Shown piece by piece: positions 22,789 through 31,316 of a DNA stretch of 32,242 bases. How positions within the stretch are numbered: position 1 is the first letter of the stretch; each line of letters begins with the position of its first letter. The notes below the pieces were generated by a model. It was not told the DNA's origin. It searched no databases and saw only the letters and a list, made by a program, of their open reading frames with translations. The stretch covers positions 1 to 32,242 of the forward strand of contig DALYLJ010000014.1 of assembly GCA_031976395.1 (NCBI GenBank), given 5' to 3'. This DNA comes from UBA11164 sp002420085. GTDB lineage: Bacteria; Pseudomonadota; Gammaproteobacteria; Xanthomonadales; Xanthomonadaceae. Both the position numbers and the translations under genes were made by a program.

Positions 22789-24233
22789 TTTCCGTCGCCG
22801 CGCCGTCTGCCGCCGGGGTCGCGGCCCGGCCGCTGCCGGCCGGAATCGATCTGCTGGCACTGCATCGGGCCAATCCCGAGCGCTACCCGGTGCTGCTCGA
22901 AAGCGCGGCCTCCGGTGGTGGTGCCCGCTGGGACATGCTGCTGTGTACCGAAGGCGAGGGTTTCGAGCGGGATGCCGCCGGTCAGTTGCGTGATCTCGAC
23001 GGCAGACCGATCGCCGGGACGTTCCTGGCGGCGCTCGATCGCGCCGCCGGTGCGCTCGGCGAGTACCCGGCGACTTCCGCCGGCTGGCCGTTCCGGGGCG
23101 GCTGGGCGCTGTTCCTCGGGTATGAACTGGCGGCCGAGATCGAGCCACGTCTGCGGCTGCCGGCACCGCCCTATCCGATGCCGCAGGCACTGGCCTTGCG
23201 CTGCCCGGCGGCGGTGCTGGTCGATCGCCTGAGCGGTGAGACCGTGGCCGTCGCCGAAGCCGAGCGCGCCGACCTGCTGGACGCGATCACCGCTGATGTC
23301 CTGGCCCTGGCGGGCCGTGTCGGGGATTGCAGTGGCGCCGTTGCGGATGCCGCTCGTTCCGCCATCGGGCCGGGCATCGAGGCGATCGCCGCGCCGCTGC
23401 CGCGCGTGCGGCAGTGCCGCGAGGACGATCCGCAGCGCTTCCTGGCCGGCGTGGCCCAGGTTCGCGACTACCTGGCTGCTGGCGATGTCTTCCAGGTCAA
23501 TCTTTCCCGCGCCTGGAGCGCGCACTTCGAGGACAGTCCGGAGCCGACGGCGCTGTATCGTGATCTCCGTGCGGCCAATCCGGCGCCGTTCGCCGGACTG
23601 TTTCGTCAGCGCGACTGGTGCCTGCTGTCATCCTCGCCCGAACGTCTGCTGGCGATCCGCTCCGGTCGGATCGAGACCCGGCCGATCGCCGGCACCTTCC
23701 CGCGTCTGGCCGGTGAGGACCGAGCCGCCCGGATCGCCGAGTTGGTCGCCCACCCGAAGGAACGCGCCGAGCACATCATGCTGATCGACCTGGAACGCAA
23801 CGATCTCGGCCGGGTTTGTCGGCCGGGCAGCGTGACGGTCGATGAACTGATGACGGTCGAGAGCTACGCCCATGTTCACCATATCGTGTCGAGCGTCAGC
23901 GGTCGCTTGCGTGAGGGGATCGGGCCAGGGGCGGCGATCGCCGCCGTGTTTCCCGGTGGCACGATCACCGGTTGTCCGAAGGTCCGGTGCATGGAAATCA
24001 TCGCCGAATTGGAGGGCGAGGGGCGCGGGGCGTACACCGGTGCCATCGGCTATCTCAACCTGGATGGCGACATGGAGCTGAACATCCTGATCCGGACCGC
24101 CTGCCTGCGCGGCGATCGGCTGCACTGGCGTACCGGGGCCGGCCTGGTGGTCGATTCCGACCCCGACCGTGAGCTTGCCGAGACCCGCGCCAAGGCGCGC
24201 GGTCTACTGCGTGCCTGGGGGCTGCCCGAATGA
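22785..24233 (+). CDS. pabB: Aminodeoxychorismate synthase component I, 482 aa
   Basis: Chorismate-utilising enzyme; with the glutaminase PabA it makes 4-amino-4-deoxychorismate for p-aminobenzoate and folate. The anthranilate synthase I/PabB fold is clear: LLSSSPERLL, HPKERAEHIMLIDLERNDLG, VESYAHVHHIVS and FPGGTITGCPKVRCMEII. The motif at 300-304 is PIAGT; E. coli PabB has PIKGT with a nucleophilic Lys, and TrpE has PIAGT. I still call it PabB because pabC follows and the N-terminus (LLALHRANPERYPVLLESAAS) is PabB-like, but TrpE-type activity is not excluded by sequence alone. The start is a TTG at 22785 overlapping the fabF stop; no ATG or GTG lies close by. Overlaps pabC by 4 bp. Confidence 0.9.
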   Translation: MISVAAPSAAGVAARPLPAGIDLLALHRANPERYPVLLESAASGGGARWDMLLCTEGEGFERDAAGQLRDLDGRPIAGTFLAALDRAAGALGEYPATSAGWPFRGGWALFLGYELAAEIEPRLRLPAPPYPMPQALALRCPAAVLVDRLSGETVAVAEAERADLLDAITADVLALAGRVGDCSGAVADAARSAIGPGIEAIAAPLPRVRQCREDDPQRFLAGVAQVRDYLAAGDVFQVNLSRAWSAHFEDSPEPTALYRDLRAANPAPFAGLFRQRDWCLLSSSPERLLAIRSGRIETRPIAGTFPRLAGEDRAARIAELVAHPKERAEHIMLIDLERNDLGRVCRPGSVTVDELMTVESYAHVHHIVSSVSGRLREGIGPGAAIAAVFPGGTITGCPKVRCMEIIAELEGEGRGAYTGAIGYLNLDGDMELNILIRTACLRGDRLHWRTGAGLVVDSDPDRELAETRAKARGLLRAWGLPE

Positions 24234-25138
24234 GTCATCGTCCGTCCGTCGAGGTGCTCCCCCGGCTGTTCGTGGCCGGGCAGGGACGCGACTGCCCGCA
24301 GCGGGACTGGCACCCGCTGGCCCGACTCGATCCAGGCGACCGTGGCCTGGCCTATGGCGACGGCGTGTTCGAGACCCTGCGCTTTGCCGAGGGAGTGCCA
24401 GTCTGGTGGGATCGCCACATCGATCGTCTGGAGCGCGGTGCCGAGCGGCTGGCCATCGCCGCGCCGGACCGCACCTGGCTGCGGCGACAGGTCGATGCGC
24501 TGATCGCCGATGTCGCGGTCGGGGTGGTCAAGATCATCCTGACGCGCGGCGTCGGTGGCCGGGGCTATCGGCCGCCGATGGCCGCCGAGCCGGTGCTGGT
24601 GCTGTCGTGTCATCCGCTGCCCGAGCCGCCGCCACGCGCGGGTCTGCGCCTGCGCTGGTGCCGATTGCGGCTGGCGGCCCAGCCGGCCCTGGCCGGGATC
24701 AAGCATCTCAACCGGCTGGAGCAGGTGCTGGCGCGGTCGGAGTGGGATGATCCGGACATCCACGAGGGGCTGTTGTGCGACGGCACTGGCGCCGTGGTGA
24801 GTGCGATTTCCGGCAACCTGTTCATGCGCCGGGCTGGACGCTGGTTGACCCCGGCGATCCGCGACTGCGGAATCGAGGGTGTCGGTCGGGCCTGGCTGCT
24901 GGACACCCTGCCGGTCGAGATCGCCGATCTCCGGCCGAGCGAGGTCGAAACCGCCGACGCCCTGTTTGTCTGCAACAGCGTGCGCGGTATCCTGCCGGTT
25001 GCGGCCCTGGCCGAACGGCAGTGGCGGCCCGATCCCGAGATCATGGCCCTGCGTCGACGGCTGGCTCAGGATTGGCCGGCATTCGCCGCCGATCTGGCCG
25101 CCGACCCCGCTTTCGACCTGCAACCGGATAGCCTGTGA
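24230..25138 (+). CDS. pabC: Aminodeoxychorismate lyase, 302 aa
   Basis: PLP enzyme of fold type IV that converts aminodeoxychorismate to p-aminobenzoate and pyruvate. The Schiff-base lysine is K158 in AGIKHLNRLEQVLAR, and RGLAYGDGVFETLRF (38-52), EGLLCDGTGAVVSAISGNLF and FVCNSVRGILPV are typical. Length is slightly above the E. coli enzyme. It overlaps pabB and mltG by 4 bp each and lies in the usual position before mltG. Confidence 0.95.
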   Translation: MSHRPSVEVLPRLFVAGQGRDCPQRDWHPLARLDPGDRGLAYGDGVFETLRFAEGVPVWWDRHIDRLERGAERLAIAAPDRTWLRRQVDALIADVAVGVVKIILTRGVGGRGYRPPMAAEPVLVLSCHPLPEPPPRAGLRLRWCRLRLAAQPALAGIKHLNRLEQVLARSEWDDPDIHEGLLCDGTGAVVSAISGNLFMRRAGRWLTPAIRDCGIEGVGRAWLLDTLPVEIADLRPSEVETADALFVCNSVRGILPVAALAERQWRPDPEIMALRRRLAQDWPAFAADLAADPAFDLQPDSL

Positions 25139-26178
25139 TTCGACGTCTCAAGCGACTGCTGCTGTTGACCGTGCTGGTTGCCGCCGCTGCCGGGCTCGGT
25201 CTGGCCGGCTGGCAGTGGCATGAATACCAGGCGTTCGTCGATCATCCGATCCCCGACAGCCCGTGCGAGCGCGTGCTCGAAGTGGTGCCTGGCGATGGTT
25301 TTTCCGACGTGCTGGCGCGGATGCGCGCGATCGGCATCGACGCCGGTCATGACCTGCACTGGCGTCTGCTGGCCTTCGAGATGGATGTGGTTCGGCGGCT
25401 GCAAGTCGGCGAATACGCGGTCGGCCATGGCATCAGTCCGCGACAATTGCTGGCCAAGCTCGAAGCCGGCCGGGTGATCCAGCATCGTTTCGTGCTGATC
25501 GAGGGCTGGCGCTTCGCCGACCTCAGGGCGGCGCTGGCAGCCACCCCGGCCCTGACCGCGAGTCTCGACGGCATGAGCGATTCGGAGGTGATGGCGGCAC
25601 TCGGCCGACCGGACTTGCACCCGGAAGGGCGCTTCCTGCCGGAGACCTACAATTTCACCCGTGGCACCCGCGATCTCGATCTGCTGCGTCGCGCCCTGCT
25701 GGCCATGGAGGGTGCCTTGGCCGATGCCTGGAGCCGGCGCGCCGCCGACCTGCCGATCGACAGCCCCGAGCAGGCCCTGATCCTGGCCTCGCTGATCGAG
25801 AAGGAGACCGGCGCGGCAGGTGAACGTGCCGAGATCGCGGGCGTGTTTGCGCGCCGATTGCGGATCGGCATGCGCCTGCAAACCGACCCGAGCGTGATCT
25901 ACGGCATGGGCGCCAGCTACCGAGGTCGGATCGGCCGCGCCGGCCTCGACACCGACACCCCGTACAACACCTACACCCGCGATGGCCTGCCGCCGACCCC
26001 GATCGCCATGCCCGGTCGAGCCGCCCTGCTGGCGGCGGTCGCCCCGGCGGCTGGTGACAGCCTGTACTTCGTCAGCAAGGGCGATGGCAGCCATCATTTC
26101 TCGCGCACCCTGCGCGAACACAATCGCGCGGTCGATCGCTATGTGCGCGGCCGTAGGCCGCAGGTCGAGGCGCCATGA
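25135..26178 (+). CDS. mltG: Endolytic murein transglycosylase MltG (YceG-like), 347 aa
   Basis: Inner-membrane lytic transglycosylase that cuts nascent glycan strands and sets their length. One N-terminal TM helix (residues 9-27) is followed by a LysM-like region (PGDGFSDVLARMRAIGI) and the catalytic domain; E222 in LASLIEKETG matches the essential Glu of E. coli MltG, and FLPETYNFTRGT, DPSVIYGMG and YNTYTRDGLPPTPI are diagnostic. The start is a GTG at 25135 overlapping the pabC stop (GTGA). Overlaps tmk by 4 bp. Confidence 0.96.
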   Translation: MIRRLKRLLLLTVLVAAAAGLGLAGWQWHEYQAFVDHPIPDSPCERVLEVVPGDGFSDVLARMRAIGIDAGHDLHWRLLAFEMDVVRRLQVGEYAVGHGISPRQLLAKLEAGRVIQHRFVLIEGWRFADLRAALAATPALTASLDGMSDSEVMAALGRPDLHPEGRFLPETYNFTRGTRDLDLLRRALLAMEGALADAWSRRAADLPIDSPEQALILASLIEKETGAAGERAEIAGVFARRLRIGMRLQTDPSVIYGMGASYRGRIGRAGLDTDTPYNTYTRDGLPPTPIAMPGRAALLAAVAPAAGDSLYFVSKGDGSHHFSRTLREHNRAVDRYVRGRRPQVEAP

Positions 26179-26858
26179 CCGCCGTGTCGGTGCCGGGTCG
26201 GCTGATTTCCATCGAGGGCGGTGAGGGGGCCGGCAAATCGACCGCGATCGCCGCCGTGACCGGTGTCCTTGAGCGCCATGGACGGAGCGTGGTCAGCGCC
26301 CGCGAGCCGGGGGGGACCGCATTCGGCGAAGCCTGCCGGCACCTGCTGCTGGATACCGCCCTGACCCCCTGTGCCGAATCCGAACTGCTGCTGATGTTCG
26401 CCTCGCGCGCGCAACTGGTGCGCGAACGGATCCGGCCGGCCCTGGCACGCGGTGAATGGGTGGTCTGCGATCGCTTCACCGACGCCAGTTTTGCCTATCA
26501 GGGCGGGGGGCGCGGTCTGGGCGCGGCGCGGGTGGCCGAACTGGAGCGTTGGGCGGTCGGCCTGCGGCCTGACCTGACCATCCTGCTCGACATCGGTGTC
26601 GAGCACGGTCTGGCGCGGATGCGTGGCCGTGGCGAGCCGGACCGGATCGAACGCGAGCGGACGGAATTCTTCGAGCGGGTCCGCACCAGCTACCTCGACC
26701 GGGCCGCCCGTGAACCCGCGCGTTTCCGGGTGATCGACGCCGCGCTGCCGGTCGAATCGGTCACTGCCCAGGTGGTGGCCTGCCTGGAAGCCTGGCTGCT
26801 GGAACGCGCGCAGGCCGAGGCCGGACACCCCGAATCGGCCTGCGAGGCTCGATCATGA
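26175..26858 (+). CDS. tmk: Thymidylate kinase, 227 aa
   Basis: Phosphorylates dTMP to dTDP. The P-loop GGEGAGKS (15-22), EPGGT substrate loop (44-48), DR pair D99-R100 (VVCDRFTDASFAYQG) and an Arg-containing lid (MRGRGEPDRIE) are present. Somewhat longer than E. coli Tmk (213 aa) because of a C-terminal tail. Coupled by 4-bp overlaps to mltG upstream and holB downstream. Confidence 0.96.
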   Translation: MTAVSVPGRLISIEGGEGAGKSTAIAAVTGVLERHGRSVVSAREPGGTAFGEACRHLLLDTALTPCAESELLLMFASRAQLVRERIRPALARGEWVVCDRFTDASFAYQGGGRGLGAARVAELERWAVGLRPDLTILLDIGVEHGLARMRGRGEPDRIERERTEFFERVRTSYLDRAAREPARFRVIDAALPVESVTAQVVACLEAWLLERAQAEAGHPESACEARS

Positions 26859-27835
26859 GCCCGCCGGCACTGCCACCCTGGTTGGTCCGGACCCTGCAAC
26901 CGACCCTGGCGGCACTCACCGACCAGCGCCTCGGGCATGCCTTGCTGCTGTCTGGTCCGGCTCGGCTGGGCAAGCGGGCAGCGGCCGAGGCGCTGGCGGC
27001 GCGCCTGCTGTGCCGCGAGCCGGACGCGCAGGGTTGGGCCTGCGGCCGCTGCCGCGCCTGTGATCTGCGGACGGCCAACAGTCACCCGGATCTGCTCAGG
27101 ATCGAACTCGAAACCAGTCCCAACACCGGCAAGCTGCGCAGCGACATCGTGGTCGATCAGATTCGTCGGCTCGGCGAGTGGTTTGCCCTGACTTCGCAGA
27201 TGGGCGGCGTCCAGGTCGCCCTGATCGACCCTGCCGATGCGATGAATGCCAGCGCCGGCAATGCCCTGCTCAAGACCCTCGAAGAGCCGCAGCCGGGGCG
27301 CTATCTGCTGCTGACATCGGCGCGGCCGGATCGACTGCCGGCAACCATCCGCAGCCGCTGTCAGCGGCTGTCGTTCAGCCTGCCGCCGCACGCCGAAGCG
27401 CTCGCCCATCTGCTCGCCGCCGGTCAGTCGCGCGAGCGATCCGAACGAGCGCTGAGTCTGGCCGGTGGTCATCCCGGCCTGGCGCTGGACTGGCTTGCCG
27501 ACGGCAGCCTGGAACTGCGCGAGTCGGTGCATCGGGATCTCGCGGCCCTGAGCGAGCGCCGAGTCGGCGCGGTCGAGGTCGCGACTGCCTGGCAGGCCGA
27601 CGAGCGACTGGCATTGCGGTTACGATTCGCAGCGGAATCGGTGCTCGATCCTGCGCGTTCGGGCTTGACTGACGGCAGCGCTGCGAACACGCTTTGGCAG
27701 TGGTTCGTCGAAGCGAATCGTCTGCGCGCCTCGCTCGATGGCCCGATCAGGGTCGATCTGGCCCTGACCGGACTGCTGCATCGCTGGCGCATAACCCAAA
27801 CAACGGCCGAGGATCGGCCGCGGAGTCGAAGATGA
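26855..27835 (+). CDS. holB: DNA polymerase III subunit delta', 326 aa
   Basis: Clamp-loader subunit related to DnaX. The P-loop is degenerate (GPARLGKR, K40 kept but the Thr/Ser replaced by Arg), as expected for delta', which does not hydrolyse ATP. A four-cysteine zinc site (C53, C63, C66, C69), ALLKTLEEPQPG and the SRC arginine-finger motif (TIRSRCQRLS) are present. It shares the complex with dnaX found earlier in this window. Overlaps tmk and pilZ by 4 bp each. Confidence 0.95.
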   Translation: MSPPALPPWLVRTLQPTLAALTDQRLGHALLLSGPARLGKRAAAEALAARLLCREPDAQGWACGRCRACDLRTANSHPDLLRIELETSPNTGKLRSDIVVDQIRRLGEWFALTSQMGGVQVALIDPADAMNASAGNALLKTLEEPQPGRYLLLTSARPDRLPATIRSRCQRLSFSLPPHAEALAHLLAAGQSRERSERALSLAGGHPGLALDWLADGSLELRESVHRDLAALSERRVGAVEVATAWQADERLALRLRFAAESVLDPARSGLTDGSAANTLWQWFVEANRLRASLDGPIRVDLALTGLLHRWRITQTTAEDRPRSRR

Positions 27836-28182
27836 GCAACACCGCCGCACGGCAAGGCATCCTGTCCCTGGCGATCAAGGATCGCAGCGCGCTTTACAAC
27901 GCCTACATGCCATTCGTGAAGAACGGTGGCATCTTCGTGCCGACGCCGAAGCGCTACATGCTGGGCGACGAGGTCTTCGTGCTGATGACCCTGATGGAAG
28001 AGAAGGACCGGCTGCCGGTTGCCGGCAAGGTCATCTGGGTGACGCCGGCCGGTGCCCAGGGCAATCGGGTCGCCGGGATCGGCGTGCAGTTTGCCGATAC
28101 CCCGGAAGCCAATGTCATTCGCGACAAGATCGAGACCCTGCTGGTCGGCCTGCCGAGCGACAAACCGACCCACACCATGTAG
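27832..28182 (+). CDS. pilZ: Type IV pilus assembly protein PilZ, 116 aa
   Basis: Orthologue of the founding PilZ, needed for type IV pilus biogenesis (binds PilB with FimX in xanthomonads). FVKNGGIFVPTPKRYMLGDE and KVIWVTPAG are typical. The RxxxR and (D/N)xSxxG motifs that bind cyclic di-GMP are absent, as in true PilZ orthologues. The ATG at 27832 overlaps the holB stop; the same frame extends upstream inside holB but that part is not PilZ-like. Last gene of the fab-to-pilZ chain. Confidence 0.95.
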   Translation: MSNTAARQGILSLAIKDRSALYNAYMPFVKNGGIFVPTPKRYMLGDEVFVLMTLMEEKDRLPVAGKVIWVTPAGAQGNRVAGIGVQFADTPEANVIRDKIETLLVGLPSDKPTHTM

Positions 28183-28270
28183 CCATATCACACCGGGTCC
28201 GGTAAGCAGGGCTGCCGCCCGCTACGGGCCTGCTGTCAGCCGCATGGCGCGACACTGCCGATCATGGAAC

Positions 28271-28297
28271 CGCCAGACCGCCCCCGACGGTCTGGCG
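28271..28297. terminator. Perfect 10-bp stem-loop between convergent pilZ and the solute-binding gene
   Basis: CGCCAGACCG (28271-28280) and CGGTCTGGCG (28288-28297) pair perfectly around a 7-nt loop, 7 nt after the minus-strand stop at 28305. No U-tract is seen on either strand. Likely a shared terminator. Confidence 0.6.
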
Positions 28298-28304
28298 AGG
28301 TCGA

Positions 28305-29081
28305 TCAGTTGACCCAGTCTTCCAGTCCGTACTTGGCCAGGATCTGGGCCAGGCGACCGGATGCACGGGCTGTCTTCAGCCCCTCGTCGAAGCGTTGGAC
28401 CAAGGCCCGGCCACGGGCGTTGGGGGTGCAGGCGACATGCACGCCGTCCGGTTCGGTGAGGTCGTCGCGGATGATCAGGATGCGGTCGCGCATCGACAGT
28501 TCGTTGATGGCAGCCGCAGCGACGTTCTTGTCCTCGACGATGATGTCGATGCTGTTGGTGATCAGCTTCATCACCAGATGCGGGAATGCCTGCCGGCTGC
28601 TGCGCTGGCGCGTGACCTTGACGCCCGGTTCTTCCAGGATGGCGTCGATGCGTTCGCCGTAGGAGTAATTCTCGACCGCGCCGATCCGCAGTTGCTTGAA
28701 GTCTTCGAGGTTGTTCAGACGCGGAATACGGTCGGCATGGGCCAGGAAGGCATTGCCGCTGTAGCCCCACGGTTCGGAGGTCATGGCATGGTCCGGGGTG
28801 TCCTCGATGTAGGCACCGACCACGCAATCGACCTGGCCGGCCAGCGCGCGTGGCACGGCGCTGTCCCAGTCCATCAGTCGATACTCGATGCGATCGCCGC
28901 TTTGGCTGACGATCTCGCGCAGGAGATCGATCATGTAGCCCTCGTTGGCGGTGTTCGGTGTGCCGTTGTACGGGAACCAGTGATCGGCCTCAATGGTGAT
29001 GGTATCAGCGCTGGCAGTGGCGCCGCCGAGCAGGATCGAAGTGGCAAGAGCGATCCTGAAAATGGGTCTGCGAAGCAGCAT
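28305..29081 (-). CDS. Periplasmic solute-binding protein of the SBP_bac_3 type, 258 aa
   Basis: Extracellular family 3 solute-binding fold. Residues 1-25 are a Sec signal peptide (MLLRRPIFRIALATSILLG, likely cleaved after ASA). The mature part begins with EADHWFPYNG and has EGYMIDLLREIVSQSG, VDCVVGAYIEDTPDHAM, LRIGAVENYSYGERIDA and a C-terminal RFDEGLKTARASGRLAQIL, all typical. The ATG at 29081 has GGAG 5 nt upstream. There is no permease or ATPase gene nearby, so it may be an orphan binding protein or a sensor-like protein. The ligand is unknown. Confidence 0.87.
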   Translation of the reverse strand: MLLRRPIFRIALATSILLGGATASADTITIEADHWFPYNGTPNTANEGYMIDLLREIVSQSGDRIEYRLMDWDSAVPRALAGQVDCVVGAYIEDTPDHAMTSEPWGYSGNAFLAHADRIPRLNNLEDFKQLRIGAVENYSYGERIDAILEEPGVKVTRQRSSRQAFPHLVMKLITNSIDIIVEDKNVAAAAINELSMRDRILIIRDDLTEPDGVHVACTPNARGRALVQRFDEGLKTARASGRLAQILAKYGLEDWVN

Positions 29082-29114
29082 CTCGACTCCGTTTCCGATG
29101 CGTGGGAGGCACCT

Positions 29115-29143
29115 TCTATGCCATGGTCGCACGATCCGGGCAA
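29115..29143 (-). promoter_or_regulatory. Weak candidate promoter of the solute-binding gene
   Basis: On the minus strand TTGCCC (29143-29138), a 17-nt spacer and CATAGA (29120-29115) lie about 35-60 nt before the ATG. Only the -35 is a fair match. Confidence 0.3.
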
Positions 29144-29148
29144 GTGTA

Positions 29149-29172
29149 CCCGCCCGGAAAAGCCCGGACGGG
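29149..29172 (-). terminator. Hairpin after the FadJ-type gene
   Basis: On the minus strand CCCGTCCGG and CCGGGCGGG pair over 9 bp with one G-U wobble and a GCTTTT loop, about 31 nt after the stop of the upstream beta-oxidation gene. No U-tract follows. It probably separates that gene from the solute-binding gene. Confidence 0.45.
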
Positions 29173-29203
29173 TCGCACTTCTGTGATGGCATTCGCGGAT
29201 GTC

Positions 29204-31237
29204 TCAGAGGGCATCCCAGCCCGGTTTGGCCGCAAATCGCGGTCCATGCCGGTCGGCCAGGGCGCGCAGGCGGGTGGTCAGCACGGCAGCACCGGTCTGA
29301 CGTGCGTACTGGATCGGGCCGCCTCGGAACGGCGCGAAACCGGTCCCGAAGATCACCCCGGCATCGAGCAGATCGGCATCGGCGACCACGCCTTCATGCA
29401 GGCAGGCGACTGCCTCGTTGACCAGGGGCAGGATCAGGCGGTCCTGGAGGTCGTCGGGGGCGCGGTAGTCCTTCGGCAGTTCCGGCTTGCGGGCACGGCC
29501 GTTCTCCCAGGTGTAGAAGCCCTGGCCATCCTTGCGGCCGCGCTTGCCCGATTCGATCTTGCCTTCCAGGCCCTTGGGGATTTCCAGGCCGAGGAAGGGC
29601 GTCAGCACCCGGGCGACCGAGGCGGCGATGTCCAGGCCGACGGTATCGGCCAGTTCGATCGGCCCCATCGGCATGCCGAACGCCAGCGCGGCCCGGTCGA
29701 TGGCGGGGCCGGGGATGCCTTCGTTGTAGCAGGTCATCGCCTCCAGCATGTACGGGAACAGCACCCGGTTGACCAGGAAGCCGGGGCTGCCTGCGACCAC
29801 CACCGGCAACTTGCCGATCGCTCGGCAGAATGCCGCCAGACGGTCGGCCGTGGCATCGGCCATGGCATCGTGGCGGACGATCTCGACCAGGGGCATCATC
29901 GCCACGGGGTTGAAGAAGTGCAGGCCGGCGAAGCGTTCGCGATGGGCCAGGCCGCTCGCCAGATCGGCCAGCGGAATCGAACTGGTGTTGGACGCGAGCA
30001 GGGCGGTCGGCGTGAGCCGGGCCTCGACGTCGGCGAACAGGGCGCGCTTGGCATCGAGATTCTCGAAGATCGCCTCGATCACCAGATCGGCACCCGAGAC
30101 ACCGGAGCCCTCGACATCGGCATTCAGGCGGGCCAGCGTGGCGGCGCGTTGTTCGGGATCACGAACCTTCTTCTCGAACAGCGTGGCGGCGCGGGCCAGT
30201 GCCGGCTCGATGCTGGCGAGTTCGCGATCCTGCACGCTGACCCGCATGCCCTTGAGCGCACACCAGGCGGCAATGTCGCCACCCATCACCCCGGCGCCGA
30301 CGACATGCACCGATGTGATGCCGTGATCGCCGCCGCCGAGCCCCTTCAACGCTTCCTGGAGGAAGTAGACCCGGACCAGGTTGCGCGCGGTGTCGGTCTT
30401 GGCCAGTCGTGCCACCGAACGGGCTTCGGCCGCAAGCCTGGCTTGCATGCTGCCGCCGGCCCGACGCCAGGTATCGATCAGCGCGAAGGGGGCGGGGTAG
30501 TGTTCGCGCCGGGCCTTGCGGGCGACCTGTTTGACCAGAATCGGCGCCAGAATCTGCCGTACCGGCCACAGGTTGCTGGCCCAGGCCAGCAGCCGCTGCT
30601 GTACCGGGCGGGTCGGAGGCCGCTGGGCCAGACCAATGGCGGCATCCAGCAGCAGGGCAGGAGCCGCCACCTGGTCGATCAGGCCCATGGCCCGCGCTGC
30701 CTTGGCCGACAGCGCGCGCCCGGTGAGCATCAGGTCCATTGCGGCGGGTGCGCCCACCAACAGCGGCAAGCGGACGCTGCCACCCCAGCCGGGATAGATG
30801 CCGAGTTTGACCTCGGGCAGGCCGATCCGGGTGTCGTCCTGGTCGCTGGCGACCCGATGGCGGCAGGCCAGGGCCAGTTCGGTGCCACCGCCCATGCAGT
30901 GGCCGTGGATGGCCGCCACGGTCGGCATCGGCAGTTCCGCGATCCGCTGAAACAGCCGTTGCCCGGCCTGGATGCGGTCGAGGGTGCTGCCCTCGGCATC
31001 GAACTGTTGGAACTCGCGGATATCGGCGCCAGGGATGAAGCCGGCGGCCTTGCCGGAGGCGAACACCACCCCGGCCGGTCGCTCGATCGCCAGCCGTTCG
31101 ACGATCAGTTCGAGTTCGTCGAGCACCGCCCGCGACAGGGCGTTGACCTTGTCGTCGGCACGATCGAGAGTGAGCACCACGATCCGGTCGGATCGGGTTT
31201 CCGTGCGCCAGTGTCGGCATTGAAGACCGTCAAACAT
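29204..31237 (-). CDS. fadJ: FadJ-type multifunctional beta-oxidation protein (enoyl-CoA hydratase / 3-hydroxyacyl-CoA dehydrogenase), 677 aa
   Basis: Alpha subunit of a fatty-acid oxidation complex. The N-terminal hydratase domain has HGHCMGGGTELALACRHR with E120 and GLPEVKLGIYPGWGG with E142, the two catalytic glutamates. The dehydrogenase domain has the NAD motif GAGVMG (314-319) and the His-Glu pair H440 and E452 (LHFFNPVAMMPLVEIV), followed by the C-terminal dehydrogenase folds. At 677 aa it is shorter than E. coli FadJ (714) or FadB (729). No thiolase gene is adjacent, so FadJ/FadB assignment is not firm. The ATG at 31237 is preceded by AGGTGG; an in-frame GTG 9 nt upstream lies within that site. 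Divergent from rpoE. Confidence 0.9.
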   Translation of the reverse strand: MFDGLQCRHWRTETRSDRIVVLTLDRADDKVNALSRAVLDELELIVERLAIERPAGVVFASGKAAGFIPGADIREFQQFDAEGSTLDRIQAGQRLFQRIAELPMPTVAAIHGHCMGGGTELALACRHRVASDQDDTRIGLPEVKLGIYPGWGGSVRLPLLVGAPAAMDLMLTGRALSAKAARAMGLIDQVAAPALLLDAAIGLAQRPPTRPVQQRLLAWASNLWPVRQILAPILVKQVARKARREHYPAPFALIDTWRRAGGSMQARLAAEARSVARLAKTDTARNLVRVYFLQEALKGLGGGDHGITSVHVVGAGVMGGDIAAWCALKGMRVSVQDRELASIEPALARAATLFEKKVRDPEQRAATLARLNADVEGSGVSGADLVIEAIFENLDAKRALFADVEARLTPTALLASNTSSIPLADLASGLAHRERFAGLHFFNPVAMMPLVEIVRHDAMADATADRLAAFCRAIGKLPVVVAGSPGFLVNRVLFPYMLEAMTCYNEGIPGPAIDRAALAFGMPMGPIELADTVGLDIAASVARVLTPFLGLEIPKGLEGKIESGKRGRKDGQGFYTWENGRARKPELPKDYRAPDDLQDRLILPLVNEAVACLHEGVVADADLLDAGVIFGTGFAPFRGGPIQYARQTGAAVLTTRLRALADRHGPRFAAKPGWDAL

Positions 31238-31272
31238 GGAATCCACCTGAGAATTTTCGGCTGCGAACCCGT

Positions 31273-31302
31273 ATCATCGGGCTTGGCTGGAAGGCCGGTC
31301 AA
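31273..31302 (-). promoter_or_regulatory. Candidate sigma-70 promoter of the FadJ-type gene
   Basis: On the minus strand TTGACC (31302-31297), an 18-nt spacer and GATGAT (31278-31273). The start would be near 31266, a leader of about 29 nt. It stands back to back with the rpoE promoter, 14 bp apart. Confidence 0.55.
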
Positions 31303-31316
31303 ATCGACCGTCGGCG

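Noticed and set aside
21358..23190. A 610-codon minus-strand frame opposite fabF and pabB
   Set aside because: Shadow of fabF and pabB codon use; no motif or ribosome-binding site.
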